Shown piece by piece: positions 33,093 to 44,383 of a stretch of DNA of 64,000 nucleotides (position 1 is the stretch's first letter; every line of letters starts with the position of its first letter). Origin of the DNA: Apoderus coryli (lineage: Eukaryota > Arthropoda > Insecta > Coleoptera > Attelabidae). A program made the translations under genes and the position numbers. The notes below the pieces were generated by a model, which ran no database searches, was not told where the DNA came from, and saw only the letters and a list, made by a program, of their open reading frames with translations. Location of the stretch: positions 23,746,001 to 23,810,000 of the forward strand of contig OU452201.1 in the NCBI GenBank assembly GCA_911728435.2. Direction: 5' to 3'.

Positions 33093-36000
33093 GTTTTTAT
33101 AAGCATAATGAACATTAAATTTTATTTTCATATATTTTGTTTTGTGGAAATACGTATTAGGTATATGAGTTTGTTGGAATAAGATTGTCTTTTCTTTTAA
33201 TTATACAGGGGCTCCCATTAAAAAAATACACAACTTCGCAGTTGATACATTTATCTCGTTTTGTGTATTATACCGTTAAGAAAAAATCTGAGCACGGTAA
33301 TGGATTCTATTAAAAAGAAAATTGATTTTAACGTTTTTACACTTTTTGAGCTTGGAGCATCAATATCGATCAAGTTGTTTATGTCATTATTATTGTTAGT
33401 ATCTTAAAACAAAAGTTCAAAGATCAGGGTCAACAGTTTGGACCGCCCCGTCCTATACAGTGTTAATTGTATCTCTCCTTAATGTTTGTATCCAACAACA
33501 ACACATGTATTTCTTACTAGCGAACTCAACTAAACTAATTACATCTTAGAAAATGAATCAAAATAGTTGACCGGATACAAAGCGGCTAAATTAGAAAATT
33601 AGAATGAAGACAAGAGACCTCACAACGACCCCTTTTGTCAGACTAATTATACCCGTATAATATATTATATCCATGGTCAATTGAAAACTTTATTAATTTT
33701 TACAATACAATAGAAGCTCCCACCATGTTCTATATTAATATAATATATTTATATAATGTGGTGTTTTTTCTATTGAAATGATGATGCCTACTTAAACATT
33801 TTTGGGAAATGCACATTAATTATAATATATTAGAATATGATATATATTGTAAGAATTAGATTATTGATATAAACCAGACGTCTATCGGAATTCAACATCC
33901 GCACATTTAGTATTATCAAACCCTCCTGATAATTTAATAAAGTTAAAAAATAAGTTAAATACTTGTTTTCTTATCTGCTTCATGAGCTTTTTCCCGCAAA
34001 TTTTGCGACCCGAGAACTGCGTCACGGTAACTTTAGATTGTAAGATTATAAGACAATCTGCCTCTTATGTTCATTAAGGAATCACCCCTGCAAGCGGTGG
34101 CGACACGTGCAGGTAGATGCCTAAATACTACCACTGACTGAAACATCGTAGAAACACCTGATATACCATGATATATGTCTAACATAAAATCTAATAAATC
34201 GGACTGGATTTCTTTATACGTTTCTCAAAAACTGTAGGTCTATCATGTGATAGCTACCGGAATTTGGCAATATTTTATCAATATAGAACTCTGTTTTGAC
34301 AAATGCGATGGAATTATGACACACTGGTCCTTAAATTCTCAATAATTATTATTAACAAGGTTTTGGTGGTTCTGCAGCTCTGCAAGTCTCATGCACCAGC
34401 CGGTCCTGCCATTTGATATCTATCAAAAAAAAAGTCTTTCTGCCATGACGTTGCGGCTTATTTTTGATCATCAAAATTTACGAATTGTGAATAAAACAGG
34501 TTCTTATGATGGCTGATAAGCCAAAATTGGTTATGCCATTTTATCTTTCTTTCTTTTTTTATCTGCTAATAAGTGTTCTCAGACTGCTTTCAATATTGAA
34601 TTTTTTAGTAGACAGTGATAAAAAGTCTTGTTGACACACACATTTACTTTTGTATTTGCGAACTTTAACCACATAACATTTTGGTGTCGGAAGAAGAACT
34701 TTAATCAGTACCTAGAGATGTAAAGTACCAATAACAGGAAGCAAACACGACAAAGAAAACTAAAGAATATATCCACCATGCATCGATCGATGCAAATATA
34801 GGAGAAGACACATATTAAACGTATTATTTATTCAAAGTGAAGGACAGCTAATAAACTATTAAACGAATCTTTGCAAAGAAAAACTTTGTAACTTTGTAAG
34901 TAATCTGACTCCAGTGTGCATGTCAACGACATATAAATATTATTATGCTATCAACACGAGCTCTATTTTTAATTGTTCGTATCCACTAAATGATTGATGT
35001 TATTATTTTATCAATTACTGCGTAAATAGGAGAAAAGCTACTATTCAGCTAGCTGGTAGATGTAAGTGATTCTGAATTTACTTTGTAACTGACAAACAAT
35101 GGCATGACGTGTGACGTTGATAAGATTGTTAAGCAGAAAATTTCATCTAAATTTAATACGAACATCTAGTTAGAACGACGACTTGAATAATATCATACTC
35201 GTTGTATGATAATAGCTATAGTCTTTTCTTGCATGTTATATGGCGGTACCAACATTATATGACAATGCTATTCCTTGTCGTGTTTAACTTAGAAAACAGT
35301 GGCGTAGAAAAACAGTATACCAACAGTGTTAAAAAATCTGACAAAAACTTGATGACTCATGCTTTTCGTAGCTTTTAAATCATAATTAGAAATAATGATT
35401 CTAATAAACAAGATGAAAGTATGATCCTCACATTTAGTACCATTTTATAAGGTTCCTTAAGCCACTGATGATGAACACGTAGTCCGCAACATGTCTGGCA
35501 GAAAATAATAAGGTTTTAACGTACATTATTCTGTGGAGTAGACGTTGTTTTAGTCAAATAATATCATTCTATCCTCGACAGAGGGATTACTTCAGAAAAT
35601 TAAATATTTTTCAAACCTATTTCATGCAGAGTCCTATTGCTTAAAGGTGTTAAATAACAAACCATAGAAAATCAAAACCTCCCAACAAATAATTAAAGAG
35701 ACAAAAATGGATTTTTCAGCATCACATAAAGAGAGTTGACTGTTAAAAAGCATTGCAAACTCAACTCTGTAAACTATTAGGCACAAATAACACTTACACA
35801 CAGCATATATTCTAAAATTTGCATAACTTGAATCTCCCTTTTCTGATGTGGTTTCTCTTTAATGTGTCGCACAGATGGAAATTGTCTGAAGTCCTAATTG
35901 CGTATTCGAAAAGCGAATAATTAGGTAGTGTGAGGCCAGCGGCCTGGAAAAAGGTAACTTTACTATCAAATGTCCGCCACACATATACTACATATACATA

Positions 36001-36344
36001 TTATGGCACGGGAAGCTTTTAAATATATTGGCATAGCAGCCTGAAACTTGTATATATATTTGTGTCACTAGAATCGGAAATAATTTATTATGAAAAGTTT
36101 TATACATGATGATTCTTATACAGTGGACATAGGCCATGCAGAAATGAAAATTATTGTGACAGAAAACCGTTTCATATTTTTAGCTGTCAAATTAATTACA
36201 CTATGAATTAATAGTGTTTTAAAAAAGAAATATCATACAAAAACAGGACTTGATTTTCTATTTTTTGGAACTGGTAGAAGAAAAACACCCTGTATATATT
36301 CTTTATTAATTATTTATTCTCATTGCTCTAAAGAGTACATATTA
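33093..36344. other. Noncoding stretch, includes rest of interrupted tandem repeat
   Basis: 33093-33200 continues the repeat interrupted by the BEL element (TTTTTATAAGCATAATGA and following). A hammerhead-like motif lies at 35461-35499 and is listed separately. Otherwise the region is AT-rich with no supported gene. Confidence 0.45.
35461..35499 (+). other. Degenerate hammerhead-ribozyme-like motif
   Basis: GCCA at 35461 and TGGC at 35496 could pair as stem I. CTGATGA (35465-35471) is intact and GTC precedes TGGC as a cleavage-site triplet would. The second core box reads GCAA instead of GAAA, and stem II pairing is weak, so it is probably inactive. The segment GTGGAGTAGACGTTGTTTTA follows at about 35533, as it does after the motif at 56043. 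Confidence 0.45.
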
Positions 36345-36346
36345 TA

Positions 36347-36686
36347 CAGGGTGGTCCAACGAAAAGTTTGCACCTAGCTTTTCTCTTTTTTTTGTAGTCG
36401 AATGCGAAAATGCTCGGACACGTCGATTTTGCTTTTGAGGGGGACACATTTTAAACATATTTTTCGATCTGCGCCTTTAACCCCCTAGCGGGGGTGAGTA
36501 ACAACCCTAAAATTTTAAATGGAAAGAGGGGTCTAATGACATATCATTTGAAAGGACACAAAATTGTCTTTCTAATGATACCCTATTTGTCGAATTTTAC
36601 TAAAACAGTTAATACGAAAACGACTTTAAAGACATTAAGCCGATAATTTTGGTATTAATGAGAAATACAAATAAGTTTTAATTATT
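36347..36686 (+). repeat. Left terminal inverted repeat
   Basis: This arm contains TTTAACCCCCTAGCGGGGGT, itself a short hairpin, and ends at AATTATT, about 105 bases from the transposase stop. Its partner is 38094-38433. Confidence 0.9.
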
Positions 36687-36790
36687 GCGAGTGAAAACAC
36701 TTGCAATCGTTAGTACATTCCAATGTTTGTTAGTTTTAACATTGCTTTGTAAAAAAAGTAAACAAGCTGTTAAATTGATTTATTAAAACG

Positions 36791-37903
36791 TTACATTAAC
36801 AAATGTTGAAAATGTGACCCATTTGATTCCATACAATAATACAGATTTTGTTCAAATCTATTTCTAACATTTTGTAGCATATCAGGTGTTATGTTTCTGC
36901 ACTCTTCTGTAATGCGTTGGCGAAGATCTTCTATGGACTCGGGCTTCGTGGCAAAACATTTATTTTTTAAGTGCCCCCAAAGAAAAAAGTCTAAAGGCGA
37001 TAAATCCGGTGACCTGGCAGGCCATTCAATTGGGCCCCTCCTTCCAATCCACCGTCCAGGGAACCGGTCATCTAAGAACTGTCTTACAGGAGCCACATAG
37101 TGCGGAGGTGCTCCATCTTGCTGGAAATAAAGCCGATCAGCAGTATGATTTTGGTCATCTTCTATTATTTGTGTTATTAAAGGATCAATTGTGTCTTCAA
37201 GCATGTTTAGGTACACTTCACCAGTTAAATTTCCAGGAATAAAAAGTGGTCCTAGAATATGATTTCCTAATATGCCACACCAGACGTTTATTTTTTGAGG
37301 ATACTGGGTATGAACCTCACGGAATAAATGTGGGTTACTGTCATCCCAGTAACGGCAATTGTGCCTATTTACAGCTCCATTCAAATAAAATGTGCATTCG
37401 TCGGAAAAACAAATGTTAAATAATAATTGCGGATCTTCAATTAAACGCTGGCTCATTGCTTCACAAAATTGCAGCCTTCTATCAGGATCATCCTCATTTA
37501 GTTCCTGTACTAATTTGATTTTGTACGGATGAAATTTGTACGCTTTTAAAATTCGTATTATGGACGAACGGGAGACACCTGAGGCTTCAGCTAGTTGACG
37601 GGTACTTTGACTATGATCCATTTCAACATGCCCTAAAACAGCGACTTCCACAGCTTCATTTCTGATCGGTTTCTGCGGCTGGTGTTTTACATTACAGACA
37701 GATCCGGTATCTACAAACTTTTTAACTAACTTGCCAACGTACACATCATTCACATTTTTATCGGGATGTCTCTCATTAAATAAGCGAGCCGTAAGTCTAG
37801 CACTACTATTATTTTGAAAATAAAGTTTAACAATTTCAACTCGTTCTAGAATGGAATAAATCATTTTGTACGGTAAAAGTAAAATAACTTGAGAAGCAAC
37901 CAA
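36791..37903 (-). CDS. Mariner-like (IS630/Tc1 superfamily) DDE transposase, open frame
   Basis: 370 codons from the first ATG; the second Met (residue 14, MIYSILERVEIV) is the likelier start because homologous proteins begin at about that block. An N-terminal helix-turn-helix of the DUF4817 type (LTARLFNERHPDKN, about 37-50) and a second HTH region with STRQLAEASGVSRSSI (100-115) would bind the inverted repeats. The DDE/D core has SDECTFYLNG (D168), FQQDGAPPHY (D263) and WPARSPDLSPLDFFLWG (D300), leaving 36 residues between the last two. The frame has no stop and a plausible family length, so the enzyme may be functional. It would excise and reinsert the element at TA. It lies alone between the two long arms. 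Confidence 0.92.
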   Translation of the reverse strand: MVASQVILLLPYKMIYSILERVEIVKLYFQNNSSARLTARLFNERHPDKNVNDVYVGKLVKKFVDTGSVCNVKHQPQKPIRNEAVEVAVLGHVEMDHSQSTRQLAEASGVSRSSIIRILKAYKFHPYKIKLVQELNEDDPDRRLQFCEAMSQRLIEDPQLLFNICFSDECTFYLNGAVNRHNCRYWDDSNPHLFREVHTQYPQKINVWCGILGNHILGPLFIPGNLTGEVYLNMLEDTIDPLITQIIEDDQNHTADRLYFQQDGAPPHYVAPVRQFLDDRFPGRWIGRRGPIEWPARSPDLSPLDFFLWGHLKNKCFATKPESIEDLRQRITEECRNITPDMLQNVRNRFEQNLYYCMESNGSHFQHLLM

Positions 37904-38093
37904 ACTGAATCAATGAAAAGACTAAAATAAACGGTGTAAATTCTTTTCCTACACGTATCTGCAGTTTTTATTTCAACAAAAAACGCAAACGATTAGTGAG
38001 GAATTTAGTTCTGATGAATAAGATAGTGTTTTTGAAATCCCGTTTTTCTTCAAAGTAAATAATTTAGAAATGATTGTAGTTGTTTTCAGTCGT

Positions 38094-38433
38094 AATAATT
38101 AAAACTTATTTGTATTTCTCATTAATACCAAAATTATCGGCTTAATGTCTTTAAAGTCGTTTTCGTATTAACTGTTTTAGTAAAATTCGACAAATAGGGT
38201 ATCATTAGAAAGACAATTTTGTGTCCTTTCAAATGATATGTCATTAGACCCCTCTTTCCATTTAAAATTTTAGGGTTGTTACTCACCCCCGCTAGGGGGT
38301 TAAAGGCGCAGATCGAAAAATATGTTTAAAATGTGTCCCCCTCAAAAGCAAAATCGACGTGTCCGAGCATTTTCGCATTCGACTACAAAAAAAAGAGAAA
38401 AGCTAGGTGCAAACTTTTCGTTGGACCACCCTG
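38094..38433 (-). repeat. Right terminal inverted repeat
   Basis: Inverse complement of 36347-36686. It ends CTTTTCGTTGGACCACCCTG followed by the TA duplication. Confidence 0.9.
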
Positions 38434-38435
38434 TA

Positions 38436-39179
38436 TATACAATGTTAAGCAAATTTTCAACTAGGCATTTTTTGACGCATCTACCACTTTTCTTTCAGAT
38501 ATTTTTCTCTGAGCATGCAAAAATTTAATTTGCTTTTCCAATTAATGGCACCAAAACAGACTATTTTTATAGCGGGAGTAAAGTTTAAAAAAATAAAACT
38601 GGGATTTAAAAAAAAAATAAAAAATATATTTATTCCGGTGGCGTAAAAAATGGGGGGATAAAAAGTGTCACTAATCCCTATAGCATGCCACTGGTAGGTA
38701 CATTTATTTAAAATATTTTTATGTCAAAATATGACTTTTAAAAACATAGGGGGTCACTAAATTTGAAAAAAATAGTTACAGGCGTTTTTAAATTATAGCA
38801 AATTTTCGAATTTAAATTTCAACCTTTGACCTTTTTAAGAAGATAATTTTAATTTCTTGCACAAAAATAATAATATGTTTTAAACAATTTGTCACAAAAA
38901 AACGTTCTCTTGTTGAAAGTAAAAAAAAATACTGGTTTTGGAGTTATTTGAGGTTTTAACATATTTTACCTAAAATGGACCATTCCATTCAAAAAGGCCA
39001 TAGCATGACACATAGATGCGTTACTAGAATTTTTTCCATATGATTTTTATTTAGTTCTAACCTTCAAACGATACGTGTATAAATTTGACAGGAATCTCAC
39101 TTTTGATTCGTTTTATTGAGAAATAAAATAGAAAAAAGTGATTTCGAGTTTTTATAAACCATTGCTTTTTGATGAAAAA
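38436..39179. other. AT-rich noncoding stretch
   Basis: No supported gene or clear repeat. The last 200 bases precede the mariner fragment and may be its decayed 5' part. Confidence 0.35.
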
Positions 39180-39420
39180 AAAAACAGTGGAAACCAAACA
39201 ATGGCTTGATAAACATTATCCGAACTTTGCTCCATCGAGACAAATCGTATAGAAGTGGATTGCTGAATTTCAACGTGGTCGTAGCAGCAAAAATGATCCA
39301 GAGCGATGGGGACGCCCAAATGAGGCAATAATTCCAGATAACGTCAAAAAAATTCAACAATTATTGCACTCGCTTCACAATACAGGTACGTTCAAGAATT
39401 ATTGCATGAAGATTTTTTTT
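39180..39420 (+). pseudogene. Mariner transposase N-terminal fragment
   Basis: A plus-strand frame reads ETKQWLDKHYPNFAPSRQIV, a TAG stop, KWIAEFQRGRSSKNDPER, then GRPNEAIIPDNVKKIQQLL. These are the N-terminal helix-turn-helix region and linker of classical mariner (mos/irritans-like) transposases. It is a different lineage from the DUF4817-type relics in this window. There is an in-frame stop and no catalytic domain follows. Confidence 0.7.
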
Positions 39421-39844
39421 TTGAGAAGACACTATACAAGGAAGAATCAGACAGAATCTTGATATTTTACAAAATAATCTTTTATAGTTATAACAGTCAC
39501 TTGAGGGAGAGAGAGAGACAGAGATATTTGTGGTGTATGCTACACACTATATCCTATACCATACACTATTATGTATATTGCGGCGAGAGAAAACGAGTGC
39601 ATGCATAGGCACAGCTACCCTTAGGGTGTTATTTTACAAGGCAAAGATTGTGTATTATACGAGATACTGTCGATACAACCGGTGTAGGCATTGAATTCAA
39701 TTTTTTATGGAGGTAGACGTAAACAGTAATCATATATAATAACGATTGTGCTTTGTCTTCGTGATGCTTGGATTCGTTTGAAAATTGTGAGTCAATTAAA
39801 AATATTAATAATATATACTTTACCCAAGAGAAATAAATATGTTG

Positions 39845-40594
39845 TAGTTTGAAGTTGTATCAGCTAAATCAAAAAATCTTGGTATTTTCGTAGATGAAGA
39901 ACTTAAATTTGTTGATCATATCTCTAGTTGGCTCCAGAAGAGTTACTCTAAGCTTAAATTAATATACTCAAATTGACATATACTAAATTCTGATCTTAGA
40001 GCTTTGCTGTGCGAAACACTTGTTTTATCTCAATTTAATTATTGTGATTTTGTCAATGGTGCATGTCTACTTCAAAAAGAGTGTTCTAGAATACAAAAAG
40101 TACAAAACTCATGTTTGAAACTAATTTATGGTATAAGAAAATATGAACGGATAAGCCATACCCTGAAAACTTCTAAATGGCTTAATATGATCAATCGAAG
40201 ACGATTACATGAATTAGTCATATTTCACAAAATAATTACAAAAAGGGTTTCCCCCTACCTCTTCAATAAAATTAGACTTAGAACCGATGTCCATAATTTA
40301 AATATTAGGCAAAAGGATATGACTGATATACCGCCACACAGAACCACACTATTTAAAAAATCATATTCCTACCGCATAGCCACAGAATATAATAAGCTAC
40401 CACATCATTTCAAGTCTTTGTCGATATCCGGGTTTCGGTCAGCAGTGTTCGACATGCTGTTCAATGCGCAATGTTCTCTTTCTGGCGGTTGCTCTGAAAC
40501 TCTATTCTTCCCCAAAGTTTCATCTCTTCTTTTTGTTTTGCTTTATTGTTTTTTACTCTTCCTGCACCAATTTTGCAAATTTTGTAAATATTAA
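39845..40594 (+). pseudogene. C-terminal part of CR1/Jockey-type reverse transcriptase
   Basis: The frame begins with SKNLGIFVDEELKFVDHI, just after the reverse transcriptase palm, has a TGA stop at about 39974, and then stays open from 40004 to 40594. It includes LVLSQFNYCDFV, CLKLIYGIRKYERIS, SPYLFNKI and SYRIATEYNKLPHHFKS, the usual C-terminal pattern of CR1/Jockey-like polymerases. The endonuclease and catalytic palm are missing. The last 30 codons look low-complexity and may lie beyond the original end. Confidence 0.75.
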
Positions 40595-40857
40595 TTTAAT
40601 ACCTATAAATATGCTATTTTGAAATAATTGAATCGCTTGTAAATAATTAGTTTAGTCTCGGTATATTTTACTTTATACCTACCCAATTTGGCCTTATATA
40701 TAGAATATAATTTTACGTTAGGTCCATGTAGAATATCAGCTATGCTGAACGTGCGCCTTTAGCAATTTAGTATTATACCTATATTAGGTATTATAGAATG
40801 TATTTCTTTTTCTGTTAATTATAATTGCTAATAAAGAAAGATTATTATTATTATTAA
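39845..40857 (+). mobile_element. 3' end of a CR1/Jockey-type non-LTR retrotransposon
   Basis: It consists of a truncated coding end, a 3' untranslated part of about 250 bases with CTAATAAAG, and an (ATT)n tail at 40841-40857. 5' truncation fits target-primed reverse transcription. Clear target duplications were not found. Confidence 0.7.
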
Positions 40858-41579
40858 ATTCTAGTGAAAGAAGTATTCACTTCTATCACGTATACTGTGC
40901 TGCACGCAATTTTTTTTTTTAATTAAATGCCTGTGTATTCGTATCTATATGCATAGATCATATTTTCTCAGTCTCCATTCCCAATTTTTTATTGCAAATA
41001 ATATCTACGCACATGAACTATGTTTGGATATGCCCACATATATATTCCATTCGTCTGGAATGAGAAAATATATTACTACAGGTTGCTAACAAAATTACAT
41101 TGCACCTCGCCTAAACACAGGAATACATAGTATCACACTTCTGAATGTTTGCGGTGATAAATTTAGCGAAAATACTCTGGTTGGCTACACACCTTAAGTG
41201 AGTCTTTGCTGTTGGGGTATTGCGGCGTACAGAAAATTAACTTAATATACATATAGGTAGTTCACATTAAAGTAGTTTTTGTTATTTCCTACTTTTTTAG
41301 GCTTTTTTTGTCGGAGACATTATACAATTATACAATTATAGGGCAGGTACAGTAAAAAACATATATAAAAATACATATAAATAAATAGTACACAAATATT
41401 ATATATATAGACATTACTTAAATATAGAATTAGGTACAACGCATTAACAAACGAGCACAAAGCATATTCAAGTAATAACGAAAATAATTACAAAAAGAAA
41501 ACATTAAATATTAAATATCAAAAAAACGGTTGTTTAAAATTTGAGATGTATTAGTAAAAAATATAGCAAAGCATATACA
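40858..41579. other. AT-rich noncoding stretch
   Basis: No gene seen. The part next to 41580 may be the decayed 3' region of the following minus-strand relic. Confidence 0.35.
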
Positions 41580-42375
41580 AATTAGAACCACTACCTATCA
41601 AAGAAAGCAACTGAGCGCAGTCAATTGTTCCGTTTACGATCTTGAACAGAAACACAAGAGGTTTTGTATTAAAACGTTTAAAAAGAACATCATGAGGGAA
41701 TCTAAGATATCGATACACCCCATGGCACTTAAAACATAAGTACTTGGCAAATCTACGTTGGAATTTTCAAACTATTAGATTGCATGGCAAATCACTAAAG
41801 ACGTACTCCAATCTTGATCGTACCTACAAAAGAATTATAGAGTAGAAGAAAACTCCTACAGCTAGCAGCAATAATTTCAGCAATATATTCAGAATAGCTG
41901 AGTTTACCGTCAAACAACACACCTAAATCCCTCATTCCCTCACACCGTAAGTCGATGAGAATCAATAGTGTATAAGAAATTACTTGAATTCAACGTACAA
42001 GGAAATGCAACCGAACAGCATTTGCACCACCGATACAAGGTGCCCAAATCACTTTGTAATTTTAAGCAGTCAAGATCAAATGAAATAGAAGAATACATCT
42101 TAAAATCATCTGCAAAAAGTAATGAATTACACTTGAGGTCATTGGTGATATCATTAATATAACACATAAACAAAAGAGGGCCCAATACAGAACGCTGCGA
42201 AACACTGGACATTCACTACCCTAAAACCGCGATACTCAGCATACTGGATACGATGCTAAAAGTATGAAGACTAGAATAATAGGAGAATATTAGATAGCCC
42301 AACTTTCGACAAACCACTCAAAAGATCCATATGGTCAAGCCTAGAAAAATCGGTATATTTGACATCAATCATCAG
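41580..42375 (-). pseudogene. CR1/Jockey-type reverse transcriptase relic, several frameshifts
   Basis: Read on the minus strand across three frames: YTDFSRLDHMDLLSGLSKVG; IQYAEYRGFRVVNVQ; then QRSVLGPLLFMCYINDI and LLFADDFKMY, with the FADD catalytic box; then EGMRDLGVLFDGKLSYSEYI and, further down, KFQRRFAKYLCFKCHGVYRY. The order of blocks is that of palm, active site and thumb in CR1/Jockey-like elements. There are stops and at least two frame changes, and a few residues (the AFD of the first catalytic block) are deleted. It is dead. Confidence 0.75.
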
Positions 42376-44358
42376 CCAACTAATATGTCAATATAACGAG
42401 ATGAGTGGTAGTAGATCTGCCGTATTGATCTGGACTAATAAGGCGCTCAAATATAATTATATGCAAGACGATTTCAAAACATTTGGCAAAGTTAGACTAA
42501 ATAGCAAATTTATCATAGGCCTAACAATAATTAATAGAATATTCCAAATTCTGATATTTATATTATATTCTAACAACTTCCAGAACGCTATTGCTGCTGC
42601 GATCTTTCTTAAATAACAACAATATTCTTTAGAGTTTACTAAGAATAGGATGTTTTGGTACGCATTTTAGAAGACATTAAAAATTATTCCCACCATACTA
42701 ATACGACTACAAATATTACGAAAAGGAAATATTATTTATCTATGCATTACGCATTTGTTCATTCTTAATTTTTGCTGTTAATTATAGACCTATTGTCAGG
42801 ACACTTACGGGAAAAATCATCTCTATTAGATAATAAAACAGTAACGTTTTTACAATCGCTATAATCTTGTATGATAATAAAACTAGTGGATGCAGCCAAT
42901 CCTTAATTTAATGGCAACAACTTCGCCTTGGTTTTGTCAAATATGCTTTGTGCTAGCTCATTGATTTTGAGATCAATTTCACAGACACGTTTTGTTACTT
43001 AAATATATAGTGCAACTTAGAAGCTACTGAACACAAAGAGTGATTTTTGTTGAGTGTTCTATTCAAAACTCTCGAGTACTGGCAAAAGTATCTTTTAGGA
43101 ATTATATAATGTCTATTACGGAAAGAGGCTTACGCAAAAATGGCATTTTCAGTATTATCGCATTAGCGGTTATACCGAAAGTAAGCACCTACCTACTTAC
43201 TTATATTTATAAATTTTTACTAAATATGTCTAAATAATTGCTAATGTAACTTGTATAATACAATTCGTTCCGAATACTTATATATTAAACGCAAATAGGC
43301 CATTTAAAATGATCTCAAAATCTTGACGATATTTAAAAATATAATTAAATATGTCTAAATTGCTGTTTAACTTTTAATGCAAGTATCGGGTATCGAAAGA
43401 AATCTGATTAAAAGCCTCAGTCCAAGTGAACCCCGATTATGCTATCTAAATTGTACATGGTCTCGATAATAAGCTTTATGAGCAGCTCTTACTTTTAAGT
43501 TTTATTTGCGAAAGTACAAACGAAGAATATTAAACTTTATTATCCCGTGTTAAATCAAAATTAACTGACCTTTTTAATGTCGATCGCTGTATACTTTATA
43601 GATGTCACGGGTAACTTAATTCACTTTATTTATATGAAAAACACTCTTTTAATGATCCTTCTGTTTACTAAGATAGATCTAAAGCTTGCTCCAATAATTA
43701 GAAGCTATACTCATATAAAAACACAAGATTTGGGGCTACAAAAACAATAATTTAATTATAAATAATAAAAATGAATAATAATAGGAAATGAAAATGAAAA
43801 TCTAAGCAAGAAAATGTTAATCTATGAAACTGTACAACTGAAGTAGGTAAATTAGTATAATTACGAATAATTATATTAATTTCCGCAAAGAACTTTAACT
43901 ATAATTATTGTAATCTGACAATTATAACAGACTTTAAATTCGACTATTCGACATATTAATCAATTACTAAAAGAAACAGACTTTAACTTTACTGAAACTG
44001 AAAAAGGTCTTTACTTTCAGAGCCGTTAAAAAGAATAAACAAAAGAACTTACTGATCAAAACTTTACGTCGACTGATAATTAAGAAACTTTAGAAAAACT
44101 TTCTATTTCTGAAACTGAAATAGTGCTTTATGAAACTTTACAAGAACTAGAAAAGAATTCTTAAACTTTATAAAAACTAATAGGTCTGAGCTGTAGAAAA
44201 ACTAGAACGATTCTGAATTGAAAGTAATAACAATACGATAATATAATGACTTTTTAATCCCCAGAAAAAGCCACTGGAATAAAAACAACATATCTTTTCT
44301 TTAGGCCGTTAGTAATCTTACTTCGATGTGGGAAAAACCATGTTATTCCTACAATTAC
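42376..44358. other. AT-rich noncoding stretch
   Basis: No gene. 43038-43115 is a dispersed repeat copy listed separately. From 43960 to 44220 there is a purine-rich, loosely repetitive stretch with many ACTTTA and GAAACT words but no exact period that I could fix. Confidence 0.4.
43038..43115 (+). repeat. Short dispersed repeat, copy 1 (partner at 58219)
   Basis: AGAGTGATTTTTGTTGAGTG is followed by CTATTCAAAA, CAGTACT-like, AAAAGTATCTTT and TTATGTCTAT-type blocks. The same blocks occur in order at 58219-58305, where the copy starts right after TATAC. It may be a decayed mariner-type end. Confidence 0.45.
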
Positions 44359-44359
44359 C

Positions 44360-44383
44360 TATATATATATATATATATATATA
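44360..44383. repeat. (TA)n microsatellite
   Basis: About 12 uninterrupted TA repeats. Confidence 0.9.

Larger units (their letters stand above)
36347..38433 (-). mobile_element. Tc1/mariner-like transposon with 340-bp terminal inverted repeats
   Basis: The 2087-bp element starts CAGGGTGGTCCAACGAAAAG and ends with its inverse complement, flanked by TA on both sides (36345-36346 and 38434-38435), the target duplication of the superfamily. The arms at 36347-36686 and 38094-38433 match across about 340 bases with almost no differences by eye. A single transposase frame lies on the minus strand between them. Such long arms are unusual for mariner-like elements, which often have arms under 50 bases. 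The intact frame and near-identical arms suggest recent activity. Confidence 0.92.
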
